A DNA stretch of 64,000 nucleotides from Trinickia soli. Lineage in GTDB: Bacteria; Pseudomonadota; Gammaproteobacteria; Burkholderiales; Burkholderiaceae. Position 1 is the first letter of the stretch. Each line of letters begins with the position of its first letter. The notes beneath the pieces are model-generated. The model was given only the letters and a program-made list of their open reading frames with translations, searched no databases and was not told the origin of the DNA. The position numbers and the translations under genes were made by a program. Shown here in pieces: positions 8,428-17,043 of this stretch. The stretch is taken from positions 1 through 64,000 of the forward strand of contig NZ_PNYB01000026.1 in assembly GCF_002879855.1 (NCBI RefSeq), in the 5' to 3' direction.

Positions 8428-10317
8428 ATGGGGGCAGCGAGGATGTCGGACACTGTCGAACTCGTGCTCGTGGTCGAGTTGACGGCCGCGAGCGAATGGA
8501 TGGCGGGACCCACGGCTTCGCCCCCGCACGAAGGCGCGACCCGTCGAAGTGCCGCGAAGGGATCGGCGAAACCAACCCGCAGACGTGCGGACACGCACGC
8601 GCAAGCTGCGCATGCGGACATTGCCGCGACCATCGCCGCTGCCGTCAGTCGCATGCCGGCCGTCAGCGCGCTGAGCGAGTGGGCGTCGTCGACGATTCGG
8701 GCGTACGTCGATCCGACGGGGACGACGCAGGTACTGCTGCGCGTCGATGCGAGCGGCGTTGAGCGCGCGACGGCGCGGCACTTCCGTGAACTCGCGCCCG
8801 GTGTTCGGCTGTGCACGACGATAGCGGAGACCACGCTCGATCGCAGCAGGCCGCTTGAACCCGACGATGCGTTGCCCGCCTGCATCCGGGATGCATTGGG
8901 CAAGCCGAATGACTGCACGCCATCGCCCGCCCTCGCGGCGCGCCGCGTCGCATGGCGACGGAGTACGCCGGATGGCGCTGTGGTCGACATCGAGCTTCAC
9001 GATGTGCGCGCCGCATTGTGCGAAGAGGGGGCGGACGCCGCCGTACAGCCCGCGAGGGCGCTTGAACGGCAAACGTCGCCGCCGGCGACCGATGCGCCCG
9101 ACCGAACGCACGCGCCAATCGCATTTTGCGAGTTGCGACTCGCGGCGTGGATCGACGAAGCGCCGACGGCTGCAAACGTCGTGTCCGACAGCCCGCTGGC
9201 AGCACCCGAAAGCGAGCCGCACGCGGGCATTGAAACCTCGGGGGCCGTGGGGACCCAGCCAGGCGAATCGGCTGCTCCGACAATCGCCGCGTTGCAGTCA
9301 TTGTTCGCGACGGCCGATGCGTTGGCTGCTACGTTGCCGGTGTTTCCGGCGCTCACCGACGGCTACGCGCGCGTATGCGCAGCCACTGCTGCCGCTGCTC
9401 CGTCTGCCGCTGCCCAGGCCGCGCGCCACGTGCCGATCCGCGCGAAGCGTGTCGATTTGTCGCGTGCGCGCACTCCACACGACGCCTTCGTCGCCGTCAG
9501 CGGCAGCATCGCTCGACAATGGTTCGGCAACGAATCCGGCGTGCGCGCTCGCACCGATCCCGAGTTCGTGCATCAAACGCGTGTCGCGTTGCGTCGCTTC
9601 AAAAGCCTGATGAAGACATTCCGGCAATGGGGCGACGAAACGTGGGAGCGCTCGATTGCCCCCGATCTGGATTGGCTCGGCGCCTTGCTTGGACAAGCGC
9701 GCGATCTCGATGTGTTCGTCGATGCCACGCTCCCGATGTTGGTCGCCGCGGATCTCGATCCATCCGCCTGGGCGCCGTTGCAGGCGCGCGCCGCGGCGCG
9801 GCGTGACGAAGCGCGCGAACAGCTGCGGCGGGCGCTGCGGACGCATCGGTACGCAGCGCTCTCGCTGGCGTGGCTCAAATGGATCGCCATGCAGCGCTTG
9901 TCGGCCGGGCCGCTTGCAATGACCGATAAATCCCTGGCGAGCTATGCCGCCAAGCGCGTGTGCAAGCATCACGCGCGTCTATGCGCGAAGCCCGGGCTGA
10001 CGGCGCTGAGCCCGGCCGAGCGGCACCGTCGCCGAATCGAGGCGAAGCGTTTGCGCTACACGCTCGAATTCTTCGAATCACTGGCATCGCGCAAAACCCG
10101 ACGCAACATGTCGAAGCAACTGGGCCGAATTCAAAGTGTGCTGGGCGATGGCAGCGACGCAACGGCGGCATTGCGCTTTCTCGAAGCGCTCGCGGCAGCG
10201 CCCTATCAACAAGGCTTTGCACGCGGATGGTGCGAAGCGGTAAACCGCTGGTCGGCGGTCGAGGGCGAGCGGCTCGTCAGCGAGTTGCGCAAACCGAAGA
10301 TCGTACGTGGCCGATGA
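8428..10317 (+). CDS. CHAD domain protein with a degenerate CYTH-like N-terminus
   Basis: A 629-residue protein. The C-terminal part from about residue 350 is a CHAD domain: conserved His/Arg helices such as FVHQTRVALRRFKSL (about 380-394), LGQARDLDVF (about 420), and HRRRIEAKRLRYTLEFFE (about 530). CHAD domains bind inorganic polyphosphate through these basic helices. The N-terminus starts VELVLVVELTA where a CYTH domain would have an ExExK motif, and the charged metal and phosphate ligands appear lost. The middle (about 200-330) is Ala-rich and low complexity. ATG 8443 is an alternative start. It stands alone. A PPK2 gene lies 48 kb away in the same window. Confidence 0.8.
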   Translation: MGAARMSDTVELVLVVELTAASEWMAGPTASPPHEGATRRSAAKGSAKPTRRRADTHAQAAHADIAATIAAAVSRMPAVSALSEWASSTIRAYVDPTGTTQVLLRVDASGVERATARHFRELAPGVRLCTTIAETTLDRSRPLEPDDALPACIRDALGKPNDCTPSPALAARRVAWRRSTPDGAVVDIELHDVRAALCEEGADAAVQPARALERQTSPPATDAPDRTHAPIAFCELRLAAWIDEAPTAANVVSDSPLAAPESEPHAGIETSGAVGTQPGESAAPTIAALQSLFATADALAATLPVFPALTDGYARVCAATAAAAPSAAAQAARHVPIRAKRVDLSRARTPHDAFVAVSGSIARQWFGNESGVRARTDPEFVHQTRVALRRFKSLMKTFRQWGDETWERSIAPDLDWLGALLGQARDLDVFVDATLPMLVAADLDPSAWAPLQARAAARRDEAREQLRRALRTHRYAALSLAWLKWIAMQRLSAGPLAMTDKSLASYAAKRVCKHHARLCAKPGLTALSPAERHRRRIEAKRLRYTLEFFESLASRKTRRNMSKQLGRIQSVLGDGSDATAALRFLEALAAAPYQQGFARGWCEAVNRWSAVEGERLVSELRKPKIVRGR

Positions 10318-10402
10318 CGGGTGACAGGTGACAGTGCGGCATGCACGTATGGCGCGCCGCCTATAATCGGGATTCCCGTCAGCACACCACCATTCAATCC
10401 TT

Positions 10403-11293
10403 ATGAGCGAACATTCGCCGTCGCCGGTTCCTTCGGGTGCCGACGACTCCTCGCATGCGCCCGTCGAACTCGGCGGTTCGGTCTGGCTGCGCGCGGGGCA
10501 CGAAACCTTGGGTGGCGCGGCACGCATTGCGCTGTTGTCGGCTATTCGGGATACGGGGTCGATCACGGCTGCGGCGAAGGCCGTCGGGATCAGCTACAAG
10601 GCTGCATGGGATGCCGTCGATGCGATGAACAACATCGCCGGCGAAGCGCTTGTCATGCGTTCCGTCGGCGGCAAGGGTGGCGGTGGCACGACGCTGACGC
10701 CGCGCGGCCGTCGTCTCATCGAAACCTTCAACGCCGTCGAGCGCGAGCATCGCAGGTTCATCGCGCGCGCGAGCGCCGCGATCGAACATTTCGCAGGCGA
10801 TTGGGCATTGATCGGGAGAATCGGAATGAAGACCAGCGCACGTAATCAGCTCTATGGAACGGTGTCGGCCGTCACGCGCGGCAGCGTCAACGACGAGATT
10901 TCGCTCGCGCTGCCGGGCGGGCAGACGATCGTTGCGGTCATCACGCACGAGAGCACGGAGACACTAGGTCTTGTCGTCGGCGCGCCGGCATTCGCACTCG
11001 TCAAGGCGTCGTGGGTGATGCTCATGGCGAACGACGCCGCCGCGGGACAACCGTTGCGCCTTTCGGCCCGCAATCAATTACGCGGCACCGTCACGCAGGT
11101 CACGCGCGGCGCAGTCAATGCGGAAGTATCGTTGACGCTCGATGGCGCGGTGGGCGCTGCGCCTGATCCGAACGCCACGGTGGTTACGGCGATCGTCACA
11201 AACGAAAGCGTCGACGCGCTGGGGCTCGCGGCGGGCAAGCACGCGGTTGCGGTGTTCAAGGCATCGAGCGTGATTCTCGGCACCGCCGACTAG
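10403..11293 (+). CDS. modE: Molybdenum-dependent transcriptional regulator ModE
   Basis: A 296-residue protein with the ModE layout. An N-terminal winged helix (about residues 25-115, including GSITAAAKAVGISYKAAWDA) is followed by two tandem Mop/TOBE molybdate-binding domains (about 142-205 and 212-290). Each of these begins with a SARNQL(Y/R)GTV motif. On binding molybdate, ModE represses the modABC uptake operon and may activate molybdoenzyme genes. It is convergent with modABC, whose stop lies 76 bp away, and a ModE-like box lies upstream of modA. Confidence 0.92.
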   Translation: MSEHSPSPVPSGADDSSHAPVELGGSVWLRAGHETLGGAARIALLSAIRDTGSITAAAKAVGISYKAAWDAVDAMNNIAGEALVMRSVGGKGGGGTTLTPRGRRLIETFNAVEREHRRFIARASAAIEHFAGDWALIGRIGMKTSARNQLYGTVSAVTRGSVNDEISLALPGGQTIVAVITHESTETLGLVVGAPAFALVKASWVMLMANDAAAGQPLRLSARNQLRGTVTQVTRGAVNAEVSLTLDGAVGAAPDPNATVVTAIVTNESVDALGLAAGKHAVAVFKASSVILGTAD

Positions 11294-11369
11294 CGCTGCG
11301 GATCGCCGGGGACCGCACGAGCCGGAGAGGGGCGCTCAGCAGTCGCCACGCAAGCGCGGATTCGAAGCA

Positions 11370-12077
11370 TCACTCCGGCGTATTGCGCGCGACGAACGCC
11401 GGGTAGTGCTCGCTTTCCTGCACGCGCCCTTGATCGATCTGCACCACCTGGTCGCCAAACACGGCGACGTCGGCATCGTCGTGCGTGATGAGCACCATCG
11501 GGATATCGAGCCGCGTTTGCAGATCGGACAGCTCGCGGCGCATGCGCTCGCGCATGTTGGCGTCGAGCGCCGCGAACGGTTCGTCCAGCAACAAAATGCG
11601 CGGTTGAGCCACGAGCGCACGCGCAAGTGCGACGCGTTGCTTTTGTCCGCCGGAAAGCTGGTTCGGATAATTGCCCGCCACGGCATTCAACTCGAACGCA
11701 TCGAGCCAGTATTCGACTTCGCGCAATCGCTCGTGCGCACGCGGGTTGAGCCAACCTCGCCGCAACGCGAAGCTGACGTTTTGCCGCACGTTCAAATGCG
11801 GAAACAGCGCGTAGTCCTGGAACAGATAGGCAGCACCGCGCGATCGCGCGGGCACGTCGATGGCGCGCGCCGCATCGAACAACGGTTCGCCGCCGAGCGT
11901 GATGGCGCCGCTGTCCGGCTTGAGCAGCCCGGCTACGGCCTGCAACGTCAGTGACTTGCCCGCACCCGAGGGGCCGAACAGGACGATGCGCTGGCAACTG
12001 CCGGTAAACGAAACCGACAGGTCGAAGCGGCGTTCCCGCGTCACCAGTGTCTTTCGAATATCGACGGTCAGCGTCAT
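11370..12077 (-). CDS. modC: Molybdate ABC transporter ATP-binding protein ModC (short form)
   Basis: A 235-residue ABC ATPase with Walker A GPSGAGKS (about residue 35), signature LSGGQKQRVALARAL (about 142), Walker B ILLLDEPFAALD (about 162) and the H-loop THDD. It energises molybdate import with ModB and ModA. It ends soon after the nucleotide-binding domain, lacking the C-terminal Mop domain that makes many ModC proteins about 350 residues. It is the last gene of the modABC operon, 10 bp downstream of modB. The frame before the stop is clean, so this looks like a short variant rather than a truncation. Confidence 0.9.
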   Translation of the reverse strand: MTLTVDIRKTLVTRERRFDLSVSFTGSCQRIVLFGPSGAGKSLTLQAVAGLLKPDSGAITLGGEPLFDAARAIDVPARSRGAAYLFQDYALFPHLNVRQNVSFALRRGWLNPRAHERLREVEYWLDAFELNAVAGNYPNQLSGGQKQRVALARALVAQPRILLLDEPFAALDANMRERMRRELSDLQTRLDIPMVLITHDDADVAVFGDQVVQIDQGRVQESEHYPAFVARNTPE

Positions 12078-12087
12078 CGCGATGCCT

Positions 12088-12762
12088 TTAGCGTGACGTC
12101 AGCAGCGAATGCTGCGGTACGAGCCGTCCGGCAACGAGCAGCACGACCACACAGACGACGGACGTGACGAGCACGAGGACATTGGCCGTATGATCGTCAC
12201 CGGCTTGCACAGCCGAATACACCGCGACCGATAGCGTTTGCGTGCGCCCGGGCAGATTGCCGGCAATCATCAGCGTCGCGCCGAATTCACCGAGGCCCCG
12301 GGCGAACGCGAGCAACGCGCCCGCGACGATGCCGCGGGCGGCGAGCGGCAAGGTGACGCGGAAGAACAATGCGGCTTCGCCGATACCGAGCGTGCGCGCG
12401 GCATGTTCGAGCTGCGGATCGATGGATTCGAACGCAGCGCGGGCCGATTTGAGCACGAGCGGGAACGCGGCGATCATCGCCGCGATGACGGCGCCTTGCC
12501 ACGTAAACACGAGACGCAGGCCGAACGTGTCGAGCCAGCCGCCGATCGGGCCGCGTCGCCCGAGTAGCACGAGCAGGTAATAGCCGAGCACGGTGGGCGG
12601 CATGACGAGCGGCAGCGTCAACAATGCGTCGATGACGTCGCGCGCGCTCGAGCGCCAACGTGCGAGCGCCAGCGCGGCCGCGACGCCAAAAACGATATCG
12701 AGCGCCGTCGCCCATCCGGCAACTTTCAGCGACAGCGCGAGTGGAATCCAGGCGTCTTGCAC
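12088..12762 (-). CDS. modB: Molybdate ABC transporter permease ModB
   Basis: A 224-residue inner-membrane permease with about five hydrophobic segments. The ABC-permease EAA loop, where the ATPase docks, is recognisable around residue 125 (EHAARTLGIGEAALFFRVTL). A PTVLGYYLL segment (about 57-65) is typical of ModB/CysT permeases. It forms the transmembrane channel for molybdate. It lies 21 bp downstream of modA and 10 bp upstream of modC in one operon. Confidence 0.92.
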   Translation of the reverse strand: MQDAWIPLALSLKVAGWATALDIVFGVAAALALARWRSSARDVIDALLTLPLVMPPTVLGYYLLVLLGRRGPIGGWLDTFGLRLVFTWQGAVIAAMIAAFPLVLKSARAAFESIDPQLEHAARTLGIGEAALFFRVTLPLAARGIVAGALLAFARGLGEFGATLMIAGNLPGRTQTLSVAVYSAVQAGDDHTANVLVLVTSVVCVVVLLVAGRLVPQHSLLTSR

Positions 12763-12783
12763 GGCGTGGGGCTCGATCGGGTG

Positions 12784-13581
12784 TCAGTGCTGCGCCACCG
12801 GCCGGAAGCCGAATCTGGCGAGAATGGCTTGGCCGTCCTTCGACAGCACGAATTGCGCGAACGCCTTGGCGTCCGCTGCATGCTTGCTCCCTTGCACGAG
12901 CGCGATCGGATAGGTGACAGGCGTCCCGGTCGGCACCGCGGCGGCGACCTTGACCGTTTGCGGCATCATCGCGGCATCGGTGCCGAAAACGAAGCCTGCC
13001 TCCGCCTCGCCGCGGGCCACGTAATCGAGGCTTTCGCGGACATTGCCGGCCAGTACGGCTTTCGGGCTGACGATATCCCATGCTCCTTCGCGTTGGAGCG
13101 CAGCTTGCGCATAACGCCCGGCCGGGACCGACGCGGGGTTGCCGAGTGCGACGTGCTTGACCTGAGGCAGAGCCAGCGTCTCGCGCACCGATCGCATCGG
13201 CAGCGTGCTGTCGGCCGGGACGATCATGACCAGTGAATTAGCTGCGAAATCGCGGCGCGTGTCCGCTAGCACCGCTTTGGCGTCCACGGCTTTGTCCATG
13301 GCCTTTTCATCGGCCGATGCGAACACATCGGCGGGCGCCCCGTTCACGATCTGTTGCAGCAGCACATCCGATGCGCCGAAATTGAGCACCACCTTCGTGT
13401 CGGCGTGCGTCTTTTCGAAGGCGGTGGCCATCTGACGAAACGCATTGGTCAAGCTGGCGGCCGCGGACACGACGAGTTCGTCCGCATGCGCCGCGCGCTG
13501 GCCCGCGAACGCGGCCACGGCAAATGCGCATATCGCGGCAGTGCGGGCATACCGACGGACGGTGTGGATTCGGTCGTTCAT
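12784..13581 (-). CDS. modA: Molybdate ABC transporter periplasmic binding protein ModA
   Basis: A 265-residue secreted binding protein. The signal peptide covers about residues 1-32 (AAICAFAVAAFAGQRAAHA). The mature start ELVVSAAASLTNAF is characteristic of ModA, with ligand-contacting Ser in the AAASLT loop. FGASDVLLQQI and VDAKAVLADTRRDFAANSL are further family segments. It binds molybdate or tungstate and delivers it to ModBC. It is the first gene of the operon; a probable ModE box lies about 30-55 bp upstream of its start. Confidence 0.93.
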   Translation of the reverse strand: MNDRIHTVRRYARTAAICAFAVAAFAGQRAAHADELVVSAAASLTNAFRQMATAFEKTHADTKVVLNFGASDVLLQQIVNGAPADVFASADEKAMDKAVDAKAVLADTRRDFAANSLVMIVPADSTLPMRSVRETLALPQVKHVALGNPASVPAGRYAQAALQREGAWDIVSPKAVLAGNVRESLDYVARGEAEAGFVFGTDAAMMPQTVKVAAAVPTGTPVTYPIALVQGSKHAADAKAFAQFVLSKDGQAILARFGFRPVAQH

Positions 13582-13610
13582 GATCGAAGCGCAGGATCTG
13601 AAAGCGACAT

Positions 13611-13634
13611 CGTAATATAGCCAAGGTAATAGCG
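13611..13634. promoter_or_regulatory. Probable ModE-binding site upstream of modA
   Basis: CGTAATATA (13611-13619), a 7-bp spacer, then TAATAGCG (13627-13634, reverse complement CGCTATTA) form an imperfect dyad. It resembles the ModE consensus of CGNTATATA half-sites facing each other. It sits just upstream of modA, on which modE in this window is expected to act. The match is inexact. Confidence 0.5.
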
Positions 13635-13740
13635 CATCAGCCGATGTTAAACATATGAAGGCGCGGATAACCGGGCCCGGGGCACATAAGCGGGATCGTT
13701 CGTGGAGGCCGGGCGGGCGATGGCCCGATTGGCCCGGCGT

Positions 13741-14436
13741 TCAGGTCACGGTGGAGGGCAGGGCGGCGCTGTGGCCCGACGGGGCGGCCGGTACAGGCCG
13801 TGGTGCTTCGTGGTCTACGCGCCAACGTGCGCGGATGAACGGCCGATCGCGGCCCGACAAATGCAGCGCGATGTGCGTGATCCAATACTGCGTCGGCACC
13901 CGCACGTCGTGCAGTGCCACGGTCAGCATGAGCAGGCTGACTGCGACCGGTACGGCGGAGAGCTTGCCGGGCTTGGCATCCCACGCCCACCAGACGAAAA
14001 GCACGGCCGCGAGCGCGCCGACCGTGCAACCGGCCACGGCTTCCGACGGCGAGTGCGCACTGAGCACGACGCGCGACAGCCCGACGGCGAGCCCGGCCGC
14101 CAGGCCGCACGCGACGCCCACGAGCCGGATGACGGTCCGCGTCGGCAACAGCGTCAGAAAGAAAGCGACGGGATAGACGGCCGTCGACAGCATCGCATGC
14201 CCGCTCACTCCCGTGAAATTCCACTCGCGCACGCCGACGCCCCAGCCCAGGAAAGCGATTTTCGTCAGCGTGACGATGGCCGCTGCCGCGCCGATGATCC
14301 CGAGCCAGCCGGCGGCGAGGCGCCACGAGTAGCCGAGCGTGAGCCAGAGCGCGATCGCCACGGCGAGCGGCAGGGTGAGGCCCGCGCCGCCGAGGCGCGT
14401 AATCGAAAACCAGAGGTGAAGCGGCAGGTCGTGCAT
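13741..14436 (-). CDS. PAP2 superfamily phosphatase
   Basis: A 231-residue membrane protein with several hydrophobic helices and PAP2 phosphatase motifs: SGHAML (about residue 78) and SRVVLSAHSPSE (about 120), giving the catalytic His pair and Arg. The family dephosphorylates lipid phosphates such as undecaprenyl diphosphate or phosphatidate at the outer face of the inner membrane. The first motif (KxxxxxxRP) is poorly conserved here. The C-terminal 40 residues are extra and Pro/Arg-rich. It lies upstream of modABC on the same strand, but 159 bp and a regulatory site separate them. Confidence 0.8.
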   Translation of the reverse strand: MHDLPLHLWFSITRLGGAGLTLPLAVAIALWLTLGYSWRLAAGWLGIIGAAAAIVTLTKIAFLGWGVGVREWNFTGVSGHAMLSTAVYPVAFFLTLLPTRTVIRLVGVACGLAAGLAVGLSRVVLSAHSPSEAVAGCTVGALAAVLFVWWAWDAKPGKLSAVPVAVSLLMLTVALHDVRVPTQYWITHIALHLSGRDRPFIRARWRVDHEAPRPVPAAPSGHSAALPSTVT

Positions 14437-14703
14437 ATCGAACGTATGCCAGGCGGGGTGGCCGCGCGGCTCCTATCTATTCAACGCGCGAGCGCCGGAA
14501 TCGACGACACGCGAGAAGGGAAGGGACAGTATAACGAGCGCCGCGGCTTGTGGACGCCCCGGAAGTGCGATCGCGCACGGGCGGCAGAGTTCCAATCAAT
14601 GAGATCGCACTCGGGGAGCGATAGGCGAAGAGGGTATATTGTGCATTGCGTCAAAAAGCGGCGCCGCGGTACTCATCAGTCCCTTTTTAGCGAGCCATGA
14701 CCA

Positions 14704-15879
14704 ATGACCAAAAGTCTGACGAAACTCTGGCTGCAGGGCCTCAAGCGCTGGATGAACGGCGTGCCGGCCGCGCAAGCGGAGTCGTTGCGCCAAGCCACAA
14801 AGAAGAAGCGCCGCAAGCGTGCCGATTCGACAAAGGGCCCCGCGGGTACCGGCGTCGGCAGCGTGCGTGCCGCTCGCGCCGCCCGTGAGCCGCGCGATTC
14901 GGGCAAAACGCGGGAGTCGCGCGTTCGTCCGCGCGCGGGCGCATGGACGAAGGGCGAGTGGACGCGTTCCTACCATTCAGCCCCGCCTTTGCCGGGGCGT
15001 CTCGTCAATCATTTGTCGTACGGCCTCTATGTTCCGCCGACGGCTGCCGGCCGGGCGATGCCGCTGCTCGTCATGCTGCATGGTTGCAAACAGACGATCG
15101 ACGAATTCGCGATGGGCACGCGCATGAACCTCGTGGCCGACGCTAACGGGTTCGCGGTCGTCTATCCCGAGCAATCCAAGCACGCGCATGCGCACCGATG
15201 TTGGCATTGGTACGACGACGTCGACACGGCGGGCCTCGGGGAGGCGCGTGCGGTCGTCTCGCTCGTCGACTTCCTGATCGAGCATCATGGCGTCGACCCG
15301 GAGCGCATCTATCTGGCGGGGTTGTCGGCGGGCGCGGGACTCGCCTCGCTGCTGGCGCTTCACTATCCCGAGCGCTTTGCGGCTGTTGCTTTGCATTCCG
15401 CACCGGCATTGGGCGAAGCCCACTCCGGGATGACCGCGATGGACGTCATGCGGCGCGGCGCCCGGCGCGATCCGATCGCGCTCGTCGACGCCCTCGTGGA
15501 CGCAGCCCGCTACCCGGGGATGCCGGCCATCATCGTGCATGGCGACGCGGACCGCGTCGTGGCGCCGAAAAACGCCGAACAGCTGGGCCTCGCATTCTTG
15601 CGCTTGAACGGCTTTGTCGATCACTCGGGCAATTTCGTGACAGGTTCGCTGCACGAGACGACCGAGGGCGCGGCGCACATCAACGATTATTCGACGGGCA
15701 ATCGTGCAATCGTGCGCGTGTGCCGCGTCGCCGGCCTGGGGCATGCGTGGGCGGGCGGCGATGAAGCGGTCCCGTTCCATTCCGGGACGGGGCCCGACGC
15801 GAGCGCAATGATCTGGGCCTTCCTCCGCGAACATCGCCGTCGCCGCACAACCGCAGCAAGAAAAGCGGCAGTCCGCTGA
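14704..15879 (+). CDS. PHB depolymerase family esterase
   Basis: A 391-residue alpha/beta hydrolase of the poly(3-hydroxybutyrate) depolymerase/LpqC esterase group. The first 80 residues are basic and low complexity (KKKRRKRAD). The catalytic domain starts near residue 95 with YHSAPPLPGRLVNHLSYGLY. The nucleophile is in the lipase box GLSAGAG (about 205), the acid in VHGDADRVV (about 280), and the His in GLGHAWAGGDE (about 345). A CWHWYDD segment is typical of the family. No signal peptide is seen, so an intracellular role in PHB or short-chain ester cleavage is possible. It appears monocistronic. Confidence 0.85.
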   Translation: MTKSLTKLWLQGLKRWMNGVPAAQAESLRQATKKKRRKRADSTKGPAGTGVGSVRAARAAREPRDSGKTRESRVRPRAGAWTKGEWTRSYHSAPPLPGRLVNHLSYGLYVPPTAAGRAMPLLVMLHGCKQTIDEFAMGTRMNLVADANGFAVVYPEQSKHAHAHRCWHWYDDVDTAGLGEARAVVSLVDFLIEHHGVDPERIYLAGLSAGAGLASLLALHYPERFAAVALHSAPALGEAHSGMTAMDVMRRGARRDPIALVDALVDAARYPGMPAIIVHGDADRVVAPKNAEQLGLAFLRLNGFVDHSGNFVTGSLHETTEGAAHINDYSTGNRAIVRVCRVAGLGHAWAGGDEAVPFHSGTGPDASAMIWAFLREHRRRRTTAARKAAVR

Positions 15880-15937
15880 CGCACCCGCGGCCGCCTCCGT
15901 GAGCTGGACATCCGATGCGAAAACGCCACAGTCTCGG

Positions 15938-16002
15938 ATGACACTGGCGCACATCTAGGGTTTTCCCTATAATGCGGGTTATTGCCTAGGTGTTAACACC
16001 TA
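15938..16002 (+). promoter_or_regulatory. Promoter region with two dyads ahead of the DUF3563 gene
   Basis: TAGGG-TTTT-CCCTA (15956-15969) overlaps a consensus -10 hexamer TATAAT (15968-15973). Fourteen bases later comes a perfect 16-bp palindrome, TAGGTGTTAACACCTA (15987-16002), which would lie just after the transcription start. No good -35 box is visible at the right spacing. The arrangement suggests a tightly controlled, activator- or repressor-dependent promoter for the small gene starting at 16023. Confidence 0.55.
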
Positions 16003-16022
16003 TCTTCTGTGCGAGGCCCGTC

Positions 16023-16199
16023 ATGTTCCTACTTAGCCGCCTGTTTCTGTTCCTGACCCAAACCGCCGACGAGCGTCAAAAGGTACGCAACGACGCGTAC
16101 CTGGCCGAAGCCACCGATCTGTACGATCTCGAATTCCGTATGCGCAAGCTCGACCGCGAAGCCGCAGTCCCGCATCCGTCCTGGCAAGCGGCGCGCTAA
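16023..16199 (+). CDS. DUF3563 family small protein
   Basis: A 58-residue protein opening with a hydrophobic MFLLSRLFLFL segment followed by a charged helical region (LYDLEFRMRKLDRE). This matches the small DUF3563 family common in Burkholderia and relatives. The later part resembles YjiS/DUF1127-type small proteins, with a conserved DLxxRMRxLDR pattern. The function is not known. The upstream promoter with two dyads implies strong regulation. ATG 16023 is chosen over an in-frame codon at 15990 because that one falls inside the palindrome. Confidence 0.75.
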   Translation: MFLLSRLFLFLTQTADERQKVRNDAYLAEATDLYDLEFRMRKLDREAAVPHPSWQAAR

Positions 16200-16236
16200 G
16201 CGCTGACGTTCCAGCATCAAGCGCGCACCGGCTCGA

Positions 16237-17043
16237 TCAGATGCCGGGCGCGTCCGGTGCGTCGGTCCGGCCGGGCTCCTGCACGCCGTAGCAGCCCCGG
16301 TAGGTTGCGTAGAACGAGCAATAGAGCATCGTCGTCAGCGTCATCGATGCAGGAAACAGGACGCCGAACGCATATTCGCGCGCGCCAATCGCATCCATCA
16401 ACAGCGAAAGCCCCGTCGATACGACGATCGCGGTGAGCAGCCACAGTGCGCCATAGACAATGAACGCGCCGCGGTTGCGCCAGCAGGTCATCAAGCTGAA
16501 AAACATCGCTTTGACCGGCGAGATGTCGTGCCAGGCCGTCAGCACCGGCGCGAACCAGAACAGCATCGCAACGGGCACATAGCACGCGAAGGACACAAGC
16601 GCGGGCAGCAGAAGCGGGCTACCGGCCAGCGTCTCGGGCGTGGCAGCCTGCGTGCCCATCATCAGCTTGAAGAGCGTGCCTCCATCCACGAGCGCCGAGC
16701 TCGCGAAAACGAGCGCGATCGCCACCACATAGACGCCGCCAAGCTCCAATAAGCGTATCGACGCAGTCGCGCCGTGCGCTCGAAACCCCTCGGCCAGCAC
16801 CGTCGGAAATACGAGCTTCCCGGCCACCGTGTCGCGGCATGCGGCCATGAACCCCACTGCAACCCCCGGAATCAAGACAAGCGGCAGCAGCGCGCCGATG
16901 ATCGGGATCATCGAAACGGCCCACATAGCGAGCAGGTAAGTGAAAAAGATCGCCAGAAATCCAAGCGGATTGCGACGAAACAGCCAGATGCCTTGGCGAT
17001 ACCAGACGTAGCCGGTCTTTGCGGGAACTTCGGTTAATTGCAT
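16237..17043 (-). CDS. BPSS1780 family inner-membrane protein
   Basis: A 268-residue integral membrane protein with about six hydrophobic segments. It matches the BPSS1780 family found in Burkholderiales. A conserved N-terminal sequence [19 protein letters not shown] (about residues 10-28) precedes the first helix, and a [14 protein letters not shown] loop lies near 172. The function is unknown. The start ATG (MQLTEVPA) overlaps the end of thrB by 10 bp, so the two genes are translationally coupled. Earlier in-frame starts would extend the protein into thrB and are rejected. Confidence 0.8.
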   Translation of the reverse strand: MQLTEVPAKTGYVWYRQGIWLFRRNPLGFLAIFFTYLLAMWAVSMIPIIGALLPLVLIPGVAVGFMAACRDTVAGKLVFPTVLAEGFRAHGATASIRLLELGGVYVVAIALVFASSALVDGGTLFKLMMGTQAATPETLAGSPLLLPALVSFACYVPVAMLFWFAPVLTAWHDISPVKAMFFSLMTCWRNRGAFIVYGALWLLTAIVVSTGLSLLMDAIGAREYAFGVLFPASMTLTTMLYCSFYATYRGCYGVQEPGRTDAPDAPGI

